A stretch of DNA of 64,000 nucleotides from Mucilaginibacter ginsenosidivorans (GTDB taxonomy: Bacteria > Bacteroidota > Bacteroidia > Sphingobacteriales > Sphingobacteriaceae). The stretch is taken from the NCBI RefSeq assembly GCF_007971025.1, contig NZ_CP042436.1:2480001-2544000 (forward strand). The letters are read 5' to 3'. The notes beneath the pieces are model-generated. The model had not been told where the DNA came from, did not search any database, and saw only the letters and a program-made list of their open reading frames with translations. Of this stretch, positions 1 to 8,770 are shown piece by piece. The position numbers were made by a program, and so were the translations under genes. How positions within the stretch are numbered: position 1 is the first letter of the stretch; each line of letters starts with the position of its first letter.

Positions 1-595
1 TCTGCTTGACGCCGGCTACCAGGTTATTATCATGGATCTCCGCGGAAACGGCAGATCGGACAAGCCGCACACGGATGGGGCCTATGCCAATAATGCTGAA
101 GCAAAGGATATAATAGGTTTGGCCACCTTACTTGGCCTTAAGAAATACGACGTGGTGGGTTATTCGAGGGGTTCCATTATCGCCTCGAGCCTGATGATCA
201 TGGACAAGCGGGTGAACAAAACGGTAATGGGTGGCATGGGCGATGGTTACACCGACCCGGAATGGCCGCGGCGGATACATTTTTATAAGGCGTTGATGGG
301 GGATACCTCCTACCGGGAGACCGACGGGTTGATGAAGTGGGTTAACAGCCAGCCTTTTGATAAATTGTGCCTTGCTTTGCAGCAAAAGTACCAACCGTCT
401 ACCAGCCCGGCGCAGCTGGCCCAGGTGAAAAAACCGGTGCTTATTATACGGGGTAGTGAAGATAAAGAGAACGGTTCTGAAATTGCTTTGAAAAAAATGA
501 TACCGGGCGCCCAGCTTGCTTATGTTCCGGGCGATCACAATGTGGCCCAGGGTACCGCCCAGTTTGCTTACGCTGTGATGCAGTTTATCAAATAA
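1..595 (+). CDS. alpha/beta hydrolase, 5'-truncated by the window edge
   Basis: The frame is open from base 2 (…LLDAGYQVIIMDLRGNGRS) with no start, so the gene begins outside the window; an internal ATG at 32 is not the real start. The visible 197 or so residues carry the alpha/beta-hydrolase signature: a D-LRGNGRSDKP strand-loop, a nucleophile elbow VVGYSRGS (G-x-S-x-G with Ser as nucleophile), an acid candidate in IIRGSEDKENG and a C-terminal GDHN that supplies the catalytic His. The substrate cannot be told from sequence; esterase, lactonase or haloperoxidase-like activity are all possible. The N-terminal part that would show a signal peptide is missing. About 230 bases with no gene separate it from the next receiver-domain gene. 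Confidence 0.85.
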   Translation, partial: LLDAGYQVIIMDLRGNGRSDKPHTDGAYANNAEAKDIIGLATLLGLKKYDVVGYSRGSIIASSLMIMDKRVNKTVMGGMGDGYTDPEWPRRIHFYKALMGDTSYRETDGLMKWVNSQPFDKLCLALQQKYQPSTSPAQLAQVKKPVLIIRGSEDKENGSEIALKKMIPGAQLAYVPGDHNVAQGTAQFAYAVMQFIK

Positions 596-825
596 TATGC
601 TCCCTTGCCTCATTAATAAAGGCTTTTATATTGTAAGTGTATTGTTACAGCCCTGTAGTAAATAATTGCGAAAATATATTTCCCGTAAATCAAATATTAT
701 ATTATATTTGGTTGAGAGTAACTGTCTGATAAACATTCTGATACGCACAGGTTAAACTGGAAGGCGTTTGTTAATTTATCGTTCCGCTACATTTACTGGC
801 AGTAAATAAAACTCCGCGTATTTTT

Positions 826-1185
826 ATGTTGAAACGTATACTTGTCCTTGATGATAATGAGGACATCCTTGAGGTTGTCCACGAGGCTTTGTCTTATTCG
901 CAATTCGAAGTAAAAAGCATTTCGGAGTGTGACGGGCTTATGGCCATACTGGACGAGTTCAAACCCGACCTTATATTGCTCGATTACCGCATCTCGGGAA
1001 CCAACGGCGGCGATATTTGCCGTCAAATTAAAACCCACCCCACGTTCGGCAACCTGCCGGTGATCATTTTTTCGGCCTATATCAACCACGACGATGAGAT
1101 TTTGGCTTATGGTTGCGACGCTGTTATCAATAAACCATTCGACCTTATCGAATTGATAGCTAAGGTGAATGAGCTGGTTTATTAA
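826..1185 (+). CDS. stand-alone receiver-domain response regulator (CheY-like)
   Basis: A 119-residue protein consisting only of a REC domain. The acidic pair D9/D10, phospho-acceptor D53 (ILLDYRIS), switch residue S83 (IIFSAY) and K103 (INKPFD) are all in place, so it should be phosphorylatable. There is no output domain and no histidine kinase nearby, so it probably acts by protein-protein contact or in a phosphorelay with a distant hybrid kinase. It begins a same-strand block of two REC proteins alternating with two tiny CxxC proteins. A TATATTTG box at 703-710 fits the Bacteroidota -7 consensus, but no convincing -33 box is seen. The ATG at 826 starts exactly where REC domains normally start. 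Confidence 0.9.
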   Translation: MLKRILVLDDNEDILEVVHEALSYSQFEVKSISECDGLMAILDEFKPDLILLDYRISGTNGGDICRQIKTHPTFGNLPVIIFSAYINHDDEILAYGCDAVINKPFDLIELIAKVNELVY

Positions 1186-1398
1186 AGTAGAACTGTGAAT
1201 CGCTCGTTACTGATTTCGTTAAATGTGAAATTCTTTAAACAATAATTAATTCCTGATTGTTGTAAGGGTGGTTTTGTATTTATTGGTTAAACAGCGGCTT
1301 AACACATTGTTAACATAGATTTTTAGCTCAGTTTTGATGACGTAACTATCTTTACCGTCATTATATAATAAATACAATATCCCCTAATTGTATCACGC

Positions 1399-1590
1399 AT
1401 GGAAACGTTACTAAATGTCCCCGATTTAGCCGAAAAAGCCCGCGATAAAATGCCGCTTTGTCCCAAATGTAAGGTCGAACTTGGGTACAGGGTCAGGCGC
1501 GGCTTTGTTTTCAAACAGCTGCTAAACTGGCTGCCTGTAAAAAGATATTATTGCTATAAATGCAAACGCAGGCACTATATCTGGAATTAA
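1399..1590 (+). CDS. small double-CxxC (zinc-ribbon-like) protein 1
   Basis: A 63-residue basic protein with C21-x2-C24 and C52-x2-C55 separated by 27 residues, a plausible zinc ribbon. Between the knuckles lies a conserved hydrophobic/basic stretch (FVFKQLLNWLPVKRYYC). The protein encoded at 1689-1895 has the same CX2C-X27-CX2C spacing and a matching FVKNLL..LPLRKYFC core, so the two are paralogues. I recognise no named family and no catalytic residues. Size and shared core argue that this is a real gene although it is short. It lies 213 bases after the first receiver gene in the same direction. Function unknown; RNA/DNA binding or an adaptor role would be guesses. Confidence 0.7.
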   Translation: METLLNVPDLAEKARDKMPLCPKCKVELGYRVRRGFVFKQLLNWLPVKRYYCYKCKRRHYIWN

Positions 1591-1688
1591 TTTTTTGTTA
1601 AATTTTAATTAAGCAAAGTGTATCCTTTTATAAATACATATTTGCTACATTTGGCATTCTTTAAAAACGGAGTGTTGATGTATGCTTT

Positions 1689-1895
1689 ATGGATTCGACC
1701 ATAAAAACTAAACCTGATAAATCACATTATTGCCGCCGGTGCGGTGCCCCGTATCATTTCCAGTTACACCGGAACTGGTTTGTGAAAAACCTCTTATTCT
1801 TTTTACCCCTCCGAAAATACTTTTGCGCCAAGTGCCGTAAAGCAAGGTACGTTATGGTTAAAAAAGGTTCGGCACGGGAGCCTTACAAGGGATAA
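1689..1895 (+). CDS. small double-CxxC (zinc-ribbon-like) protein 2
   Basis: A 68-residue basic protein, paralogous to the one at 1399-1590: C15-x2-C18 and C46-x2-C49 with an identical 27-residue gap and the shared core FVKNLLFFLPLRKYFCAKC. The N-terminal tail and the basic C-terminal tail (KKGSAREPYKG) differ, so this is not a recent duplication. A TACATTTG sequence at 1646-1653, which fits the Bacteroidota -7 box, lies 36 bases before the ATG and suggests its own promoter. Function is unknown. A Zn-binding fold is inferred from cysteine spacing only. Confidence 0.7.
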   Translation: MDSTIKTKPDKSHYCRRCGAPYHFQLHRNWFVKNLLFFLPLRKYFCAKCRKARYVMVKKGSAREPYKG

Positions 1896-2141
1896 CACGC
1901 CAATATTTGTGTACCAAAAAGTGCTCTTTTAATGCACTAAAATCTGTATACTTTTCAAATAAGCCGCCGGCCAGCTTTTTAACATTACGGAAATTATTAA
2001 CAAATTGTAAAAATAAAACGCAGCCGGGGACGGCTATGTTGACTATAATTAGCACACTTTAGGCTGATATGCAAGGATTTGAAGGGTTTTTTGGTACAGG
2101 ATTTGTCATTGTCTACCCAAATAAGTTATAAAACCAAAAAG

Positions 2142-2510
2142 ATGCGTAGGATTTTAGCAGTTGACGACAACGAAGATATACTGGATATCATGAAGCTTAT
2201 ACTGGAAGATTGTGGTTACGAGGTAGAAACACTTACAGACGGTAATGCTATTTTTGATGCTATAAAACAAATTCATCCCGACCTTATCTTGCTTGATGTA
2301 ATGCTTGGGAATGCCGACGGGCGCGAATTATGTAAAGAAATAAAAGCCAGGGCAGAAATGCAGGACATACCCGTTATCCTGGTTTCGGCAAGCCACCAGG
2401 TTGCAGAGCGTTTCGCGCTGAACAGCGGGGCGCCTGATGATTTCCTGGCGAAGCCTTTTGATATTAACGATCTGCTTGCCAAGGTTGAACATAACATGGC
2501 GGCTGCTTAG
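2142..2510 (+). CDS. stand-alone receiver-domain response regulator
   Basis: A 122-residue REC-only protein starting MRRILAVDDNED. An upstream in-frame ATG at 2079 would add 21 residues with no REC homology, so 2142 is preferred because REC domains begin within a few residues of the start. D8/D9, phospho-acceptor D52 (LLDVMLG), S82 (ILVSAS) and K104 (LAKPFD) are present. It resembles the receiver at 826-1185 and the one at 30080-30445, giving three orphan REC proteins in this window. No kinase gene is close. It ends 20 bases before the stop of the convergent DUF922-like gene. Confidence 0.88.
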   Translation: MRRILAVDDNEDILDIMKLILEDCGYEVETLTDGNAIFDAIKQIHPDLILLDVMLGNADGRELCKEIKARAEMQDIPVILVSASHQVAERFALNSGAPDDFLAKPFDINDLLAKVEHNMAAA

Positions 2511-2529
2511 TACTGTTTTCAGGACAGGA

Positions 2530-3624
2530 TCATTTAACCCCTAACTCTTTTAGTTCTTTATCAATGCGGGCGTTCCAATCGGCCTGTGCCTGGCGATCGT
2601 TACCGTGGTGAGTATCGTGGTCATATTGGTTTTGCATTCGTGTTAGTTCACGCAATGTCTCCAGGTATTCCATATTTATCAGGCCTTCATAATTGTCGGG
2701 CAACAGCGTCATCGCTTCTATCTTCTTCCTGAAATGTTCCCCGACTATTTTGGCGATATCAAAGTGTCTTTGCTCATGATTTAGCGAATAATCGTCCAAT
2801 GCGCCGCTTTTTACCCAACTGCCGCTTTTAGGCATATACACTTTTGTTACTACTTCAACATCGATAACGCCTTTTACAACGTTTATATGTTCGCCGTATC
2901 CAAGGCCGGCAAATATCTCCGCATCAAAAACGCCGGCGCGGGGCCTGTCCTTAAAGTCGTCCCAGGTAAGCGGCCGGTTTACGGAGTAGTAAATAGTATC
3001 GCCTTCCGGACGTTCAGTATAATCTGAAAACCTGACCTTCACAGCCTTCGCCAGCCTGATATCTTTATGGGCATATTCCTCTATCCAGTTATTAAACCAT
3101 TTAAGTGCATCCTCAATGCCATGCCTTAATATGGTTTCGGGCAGTTCGGCTTGGCCGTAGGGACGCGTATAACGTACGCCGCCTTTATATTCAACCAAGT
3201 CCAAAACGCCATAGTCCTTCTGCAGCCCGAAGGAGATCGCTATCGTAAGGCGCCCGTTTATGGCTCCGGCGCCGGAGGTTGTTTCCATAAGCTTAAGATC
3301 GTGCAGGGTAATAATTACCGGCCTCAGATCTGTTTTTTGGTCCAGGTTGTGGCCGATAAACAGTTTAATAGCATTAACTGCTCCGCTTTTCAGATCGGCG
3401 GACCTGGTTTTGAATATCCCGCCCTCTTTATAAACAAGCGTAGCCACCGCATCTTTATCCGAACGCTCATCAGCCACCCCGGCGATATAAAATTCGCGCG
3501 GGGTGAAATTTAATTTTTCGTCGTGAAGGGTAATGGTATTGTTCGCTGTTTGCGCTTTAGCGCCACCCCAAAACAAAATATTAACAAATAAAAACAATAG
3601 AAATTTTAGGTGGTTAATGCACAT
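2530..3624 (-). CDS. secreted DUF922-like HExxH putative zinc protease
   Basis: A 364-residue protein with an N-terminal signal peptide (hydrophobic stretch about 7-22, ending near AKAQ). The C-terminal third holds LTWDDFKDRP (about 219-228), then an HExxH motif HEQRH at 283-287 followed by FDIAKI, and later YDHDTHHG…QADW near 334-350. This arrangement matches the DUF922 family, described as putative secreted Zn-dependent proteases. The N-terminal 200 residues are less characteristic and may be a separate domain. Exported location is inferred from the signal peptide. The gene stands alone, convergent with the receiver gene at 2142 and divergent from the TPR gene at 3800. Catalytic activity is a prediction from the metal motif. 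Confidence 0.72.
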   Translation of the reverse strand: MCINHLKFLLFLFVNILFWGGAKAQTANNTITLHDEKLNFTPREFYIAGVADERSDKDAVATLVYKEGGIFKTRSADLKSGAVNAIKLFIGHNLDQKTDLRPVIITLHDLKLMETTSGAGAINGRLTIAISFGLQKDYGVLDLVEYKGGVRYTRPYGQAELPETILRHGIEDALKWFNNWIEEYAHKDIRLAKAVKVRFSDYTERPEGDTIYYSVNRPLTWDDFKDRPRAGVFDAEIFAGLGYGEHINVVKGVIDVEVVTKVYMPKSGSWVKSGALDDYSLNHEQRHFDIAKIVGEHFRKKIEAMTLLPDNYEGLINMEYLETLRELTRMQNQYDHDTHHGNDRQAQADWNARIDKELKELGVK

Positions 3625-3753
3625 ACTGTTTGCAACGAATTGATTGTAATTGTATTACACTGTAAGAAAGTTTTCCACACCGATAACAAGGCATAAACAG
3701 CGCCGTTCATTAATTAAAATGTGTTACTCACATTTGTGAATTACTTGTGTGGA

Positions 3754-3781
3754 TTGCATTTTTGCGTTATAATTACTTTCG
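3754..3781 (+). promoter_or_regulatory. candidate Bacteroidota promoter for the TPR-to-TonB module
   Basis: TTG at 3754-3756 and TACTTTCG at 3774-3781 are separated by 17 bases. They resemble the Bacteroidota TTTG/TAnnTTTG (-33/-7) pattern with one mismatch in the -7 box and a spacer slightly shorter than usual. The position, 18 bases before the ATG at 3800, is plausible for a short leader. This is pattern matching by eye. Confidence 0.4.
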
Positions 3782-3799
3782 CATAATATATCTCGCGCT

Positions 3800-6700
3800 A
3801 TGAGCCAATTGAAATACGTTTACCTGTTTTTCCTGATACTTTTTACTGTTACCGCCAGCGCCCAGCAAGACCCATCATACCAGATATACCGCACTTATCA
3901 TACCGCACTCGACCTGATGAGCAAAGGTAAGTATGTTGCCGCTGCCGAACAATTCCGCCTGGTGGAAAGGCCGCGTTTGGAAACAACGACACAGCCAAAA
4001 TACGAATCGCAGTTATCGCTGGTAAAAGAGGATGCGCAATATTACGAGGCTTTTTGTGCATTGCAGTTAGGTAACGATGATGCCGAGAGCCTTTTTATGA
4101 AATTTATTAAGGACCATCCCGAGAACCCGCTTACCAAGCTGGCTTATTTTGATATCGGCAAATTTTACTTTAAACAGGGTAAATTCGAGGAATCGCTCAA
4201 ATGGTTTGATAAAGTTTCGGCAGGCGAACTTAGTGGTAGCGAGAACGTGGAATATAAATTCCGGAAAGGGTATGCCTATTTTGAAACGAAGGATTTCGCG
4301 AAGGCGCAGCCACTGTTCAGCGAGGTGAAAAACACCAATTCGCCGTTTACTGTCGACGCAACTTACTATTTTGCCTATATCGCATACCTGAATAAGGATT
4401 ATCACCTGGCGCTGGTGAATTTTGAACGGATAAAAACATCAAAAAAATACCAGGATAGCTATCCTTATTATATAACCGCTGTTTATTTCCTGGACAGGCG
4501 TTACAATGATGTCATAAACTACGCCGTACCGATACTGAAAACCACGCACCAGCAGCACGAGACCCAAATGCTGGATATTGTTGCGGCTTCCTACTTCGCG
4601 ATAGCCGATTATAAAAACTCGGTTGTTTATTACGATCGTTTTGCCCAGCAGGACAAAGGCAAAACCCAAAACACACAGGACAGTTACCAGATGGGTTATG
4701 CCAATTATAAGATCGGCAATTATACCAAAGCTGCCCGCGAACTGGTTAAGCTGGTTGACCAGAACGACATTTACAGCCAAAACGGTAATTATACGCTTGG
4801 TAATGTATTCCTGAAACTCAATAACAAACAAAGTGCGCGCAATGCTTTCTTCGTTTCTTCGAAAATGAGTTTTGATCCGCAATTGCAGGAGGATGCTTTG
4901 TATGAATACGCCAAGCTGTCGTACGAGCTTGACTTTAACACCCAGGCGCTGGATGCTACCAAATTGTACCTGAAAAACTATCCCCGCTCGGCCAGGACCG
5001 ACGAAATGAAGACCCTATTGGGTGAGGAACTGTTGAATTCACATAACTATAAGGAAGCCGTAGAAATACTGGAGCCGATACCGAATAAGTCGGCAAGCGC
5101 AAAGACAGCCTACCAGAAGGTGACCTACTACCGCGGACTGGAGTTTTATAACGAAAGGGCCTTTGAAAATGCAATAGGTATTTTCCTGCGATCGCTCAAG
5201 TACCCGATGGACAAAAAAATTCAGGCCCAAACTGTTTACTGGATGGCAGAGGCCATGTACGAAGTACGCAAATACAGCGAATCGGTTACCAATTTCGAGC
5301 GCTTTTTGGATATGGATGCTGCCAGCGACCTGCCAAATTTTAATTACGCAAATTACGGACTGGGTTATGCAGCTTTTGGTGCGGAACAATATCGTAAAGC
5401 AGCTACCTATTTTGAAAAGTTCCTTAGAGGCGGCGAAACCGATAAGAATACCATTAACGACGCTGTTACCCGGCTGGCCGATAGCTATTTTGTATTGAAA
5501 AGCTACGCGCAAGCCCGCGAATATTACGACCGGATAATAAATCAGCACAGCAAAGGCGAAGATTATGCCTTGTTTCAGCGTGGCATGATACAGGGTTTGC
5601 AGGGAAATCCCGACGCCAAGATCGGTACCCTGGGCGATGTGTTGAACCAGTTCCCTAATTCGGATTATGCAGACGATGCTTCGTTCGAGATAGCATACAC
5701 TTATTTCCTGAAGGGCGACGGGACTACCGCCAAAGCCGACCTGCTTGCCATGATAGATAAATACCCGCGAAGCAGTTATATACCGAGGGCGTTGGTGACC
5801 ATGGGCCTGATAGATTATAATGCAGGTAACGATGATCTGGCCATTGTATCGTTTAAAAAGGTGATAGCCGATTACGCATCTACCGACGAAGCCAAACAGG
5901 CGCTAAAGCAAATTGAAAAGATATATACCGATAAAGGTGATGCCCAAACATTTATAGCTTATGCCGCTACCACGCCTATCGGCAATTATACAGCATCGGA
6001 ACAGGAAGGAATTATGTTTAATGCGGCAAACAGCTTGTACCTGCGCGGCGATGCAGCCGGCACCGTGCAAGCCGTAAGCGCTTATTTCGATAAATTCCCG
6101 ACCAAGCCGATCTATGAGAAACAGGCAAGATTTATCCGTGCCGAGAGTTTAGTGGCTTTAGGCAAACCTAACGATGCGGTTGCTGATTATAACGTTATAC
6201 TGAACGACTGGACCAGCGCTTATACCGAAAAATCGCTAATCAGCATGGCTAAACTATATATCGCGCAAAAACGATACAACGATGCCATAGTTTACCTGAA
6301 AAAACTGGAAACAACCTCGGAATATAAAGCAGATTATTCTTTTGCCATCAACAACCTTTTATTGTGCTACGCGCAGATGAACGCGCCGGACGACGCTTTA
6401 AAATACGCCAAGTTAATACGGGATTACGAGAAATCATCGCAGGAAGACAAGTTCAAAACAGGTTTATATGCCGGGTTGGCTTACCTGCAAAAGGGTGATA
6501 CAACATCCGCAGTAAAAGAGTTTGAATATACTGTGGCCAACACCAAAACAATCGATGCCGCAGAAGCAAAATATAATATTGCCAATATCGAGTACCGCAA
6601 GCATCAGTATAAAACATCGCAAAAAACATGCTTCGACCTGGTAAAGGAATTGCCAAACTACGATTACTGGGTGGCAAAAACCTTCATGTTGCTTGCTGAC

Positions 6701-6922
6701 GATTATGTAGCGCTGAAAGACGATTTCCAGGCCAAGGCTACCTTACAAAGTATCATTGACAATTATAAAGGTAACGACGATATCCTGCCGGCGGCCAGGC
6801 AAAAGCTTGACGCCATAAGCCCGGGAGGAAAACGGAAAGCGAAACCGGATACGGATCAAAAAACAGCGCCCGATACGACGAACGATGCCAAACCCGATAC
6901 AACTAACCAGAAGGACAACTAA
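3800..6922 (+). CDS. large secreted TPR-repeat protein
   Basis: A 1040-residue protein with a signal peptide (LFFLILFTVTASAQ) followed almost entirely by tetratricopeptide-like helical repeats, seen as recurring A.Y.lA..y...g.Y..A...F blocks such as YANYKIGNYTKAARELVKL and AYFDIGKFYFKQGKFEESL. A low-complexity K/D/T-rich tail covers the last 30 or so residues. TPR solenoids are protein-protein scaffolds, and with the signal peptide this one should act in the periplasm or at the inner face of the outer membrane. It is 18 bases ahead of the barrel gene and heads a run through HU/SPOR, TolQ/R and TonB genes, so it is probably a partner of that envelope machine. TPR proteins of about 1000 residues in this position are familiar in Bacteroidota. 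Confidence 0.88.
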   Translation: MSQLKYVYLFFLILFTVTASAQQDPSYQIYRTYHTALDLMSKGKYVAAAEQFRLVERPRLETTTQPKYESQLSLVKEDAQYYEAFCALQLGNDDAESLFMKFIKDHPENPLTKLAYFDIGKFYFKQGKFEESLKWFDKVSAGELSGSENVEYKFRKGYAYFETKDFAKAQPLFSEVKNTNSPFTVDATYYFAYIAYLNKDYHLALVNFERIKTSKKYQDSYPYYITAVYFLDRRYNDVINYAVPILKTTHQQHETQMLDIVAASYFAIADYKNSVVYYDRFAQQDKGKTQNTQDSYQMGYANYKIGNYTKAARELVKLVDQNDIYSQNGNYTLGNVFLKLNNKQSARNAFFVSSKMSFDPQLQEDALYEYAKLSYELDFNTQALDATKLYLKNYPRSARTDEMKTLLGEELLNSHNYKEAVEILEPIPNKSASAKTAYQKVTYYRGLEFYNERAFENAIGIFLRSLKYPMDKKIQAQTVYWMAEAMYEVRKYSESVTNFERFLDMDAASDLPNFNYANYGLGYAAFGAEQYRKAATYFEKFLRGGETDKNTINDAVTRLADSYFVLKSYAQAREYYDRIINQHSKGEDYALFQRGMIQGLQGNPDAKIGTLGDVLNQFPNSDYADDASFEIAYTYFLKGDGTTAKADLLAMIDKYPRSSYIPRALVTMGLIDYNAGNDDLAIVSFKKVIADYASTDEAKQALKQIEKIYTDKGDAQTFIAYAATTPIGNYTASEQEGIMFNAANSLYLRGDAAGTVQAVSAYFDKFPTKPIYEKQARFIRAESLVALGKPNDAVADYNVILNDWTSAYTEKSLISMAKLYIAQKRYNDAIVYLKKLETTSEYKADYSFAINNLLLCYAQMNAPDDALKYAKLIRDYEKSSQEDKFKTGLYAGLAYLQKGDTTSAVKEFEYTVANTKTIDAAEAKYNIANIEYRKHQYKTSQKTCFDLVKELPNYDYWVAKTFMLLADDYVALKDDFQAKATLQSIIDNYKGNDDILPAARQKLDAISPGGKRKAKPDTDQKTAPDTTNDAKPDTTNQKDN

Positions 6923-6940
6923 GCATAAGAGGACAGAAAG

Positions 6941-8737
6941 ATGAAATTCAGATATATATACGCGCTTCTTGCCTTAGTAATGGTGTTTTTCCTTGCTCCT
7001 GCTAACGCACAGAACAAAACATCTAAAAAGAATACAAAAACAACAAAAAAAGCACCGGCGAAAAAGCCGGCAGCTAAGCCTGCAGCAACCACAGCAAAGA
7101 CTACCGCGCAGGATACCACCCAAAAAGGTAAGCAGCAAAGCGGGGGCAGCTTGTCGGAAGAGATCATTGTGACGACGAATTACAAGCCGGTATTGGCCGA
7201 TGCGGTTAAAATACGCCTTAACCCCGACCTGTCCGACAAGACGCCTTTTAAAGCGCCGCTTACTTATGTGACACTCGATAAACGTTTAGAACGCAACACC
7301 GATATCCGCCAGCTTGATCCGATGAAAATGCCGCCCGAGGTTGACTCGGTACCTTCCAATAATTATGCGAGGCTGGGCGTGGGCAACCTCAAAACGACCT
7401 ACGGCGAACTTTATGTGAACAATGGCAAGGACGAGGCTTTGCAGATAGGCGCATTTGCCAAACACCTGGCGCAAAGTGGTTCCATCAATAAACAAAACGA
7501 AATGCGCGACGAGATAGGTGGTTTTGTTAAGGGGATAACGGATGATAACACCTTTAGTGCAAGGGTTAATTACAAACGCAGGGGTACGTATTTCTACGGT
7601 TTTGACGAACTTAATCCCCCGGGTGCATTTACACCGCAGAAACAGCATTTCAGCACCCTGAGCGGCGAGGCCGAGATCACTAAAAACTTTAAGGATGAAC
7701 CCAATGCCTTTACTTACGCGGTGAAGGTTGACGGTTATAAATGGAACGACGCTTTCCAGGCCAGCGAAAACAACCTGGTATTGACCGGGTTCATCAACGA
7801 AACCGTAAAACAGTTCTATGCCGGGTTGAATGCCTCGCTCGACCTCGGCACCCAAAAGGATAGCCTTTACTCGTACAGCAACAGCCTCGTGCGGTTGAAC
7901 CCGTACCTGAAGTTCCAGGGAGATTTTTATAAGATCGATGCCGGTCTGAACCTGGTACGCGAGTTCGGGTTTTCTTCACGTCCGTTTGTTTTCCCTGCCG
8001 TGAGGCTCGAATTGCAGGTAATACCTAAGTATTTGCGGTTATTCGGCGAGGCCAGGGGCGACGTTAACAAAGCATCCCTGCGCGACTTTTCAGACGAAAA
8101 TCCGTTCATCGGTCAAAATATAACCATTATCAACTCTGTCGACAAACTGGACCTGAGTTTAGGTTTAAAAGGAACTATAGCACCCGGACTGGGCTTTAAG
8201 GCCACCGTATTCCGTAACAGTGTGAAAAACCTGCCGATGTTTGCCAATACCACATTTACCGGCACAAATAATAAATTCTCGGTTATTTATGATGGCGGCA
8301 ATTCGAAGATAAGTGGTTTTAACGGCGAACTGGACTTCAGGGCATCAGAAGATTTCGACCTTTTTGGCCGTGTTGAGTTTAAAAATTACGAACTGACCAC
8401 CGAGGCAGAGGCATGGAACCTGCCTAAGTTCAAGCTGACGACCGGGGCAACGGTACATATCACTAAACAGCTGACAGTGAACGGCACCTTATATTACCGC
8501 GGCAGCACGTTCGACCGTACTTATACTGCGCCGTTAACGCTTGGCGATCCGCCGGTCGTAAACGTGGTAACTATAAAAGGCTTTGCCGATCTGAACGGCG
8601 GCGTAGAGTATAAGATCAACAACCGCATATCGATATTCGGGCAGGTGAATAACATCTTAAATTCAACAAATCAGGTTTGGCTATACTATCCTAGCTACGG
8701 ATTTAATATATTTGGCGGTGTCGGGTTTCATTTTTAA
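6941..8737 (+). CDS. outer-membrane beta-barrel protein linked to the Tol/TonB module
   Basis: A 598-residue protein. It has a signal peptide (ALVMVFFLAPANAQ), a Lys/Ala/Thr-rich spacer (about 25-70), a segment EEIIVTTNYKPVLADAVKIR, then a long series of amphipathic beta strands ending in GGVGFHF; a terminal Phe is the usual signal for barrel insertion. The strands alternate as in TonB-dependent receptors, but I see no complete plug domain before the barrel, so porin-like or truncated-receptor architecture is likelier than a full TonB receptor. The basic AKKPAAKPAA-type spacer may bind peptidoglycan or a partner. Its neighbours (TPR gene 18 bases upstream, HU/SPOR gene 33 bases downstream) suggest it works with the Tol/TonB proteins. 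Ligand unknown. Confidence 0.8.
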   Translation: MKFRYIYALLALVMVFFLAPANAQNKTSKKNTKTTKKAPAKKPAAKPAATTAKTTAQDTTQKGKQQSGGSLSEEIIVTTNYKPVLADAVKIRLNPDLSDKTPFKAPLTYVTLDKRLERNTDIRQLDPMKMPPEVDSVPSNNYARLGVGNLKTTYGELYVNNGKDEALQIGAFAKHLAQSGSINKQNEMRDEIGGFVKGITDDNTFSARVNYKRRGTYFYGFDELNPPGAFTPQKQHFSTLSGEAEITKNFKDEPNAFTYAVKVDGYKWNDAFQASENNLVLTGFINETVKQFYAGLNASLDLGTQKDSLYSYSNSLVRLNPYLKFQGDFYKIDAGLNLVREFGFSSRPFVFPAVRLELQVIPKYLRLFGEARGDVNKASLRDFSDENPFIGQNITIINSVDKLDLSLGLKGTIAPGLGFKATVFRNSVKNLPMFANTTFTGTNNKFSVIYDGGNSKISGFNGELDFRASEDFDLFGRVEFKNYELTTEAEAWNLPKFKLTTGATVHITKQLTVNGTLYYRGSTFDRTYTAPLTLGDPPVVNVVTIKGFADLNGGVEYKINNRISIFGQVNNILNSTNQVWLYYPSYGFNIFGGVGFHF

Positions 8738-8770
8738 CTGTTGGTGTTGCCTGATTTTTAATAAGTTGGG

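Noticed and set aside
1858..2055. Minus-strand 65-codon frame between the CxxC gene and the second receiver gene
   Set aside because: It overlaps the end of the second small gene on the other strand and shows no motif.
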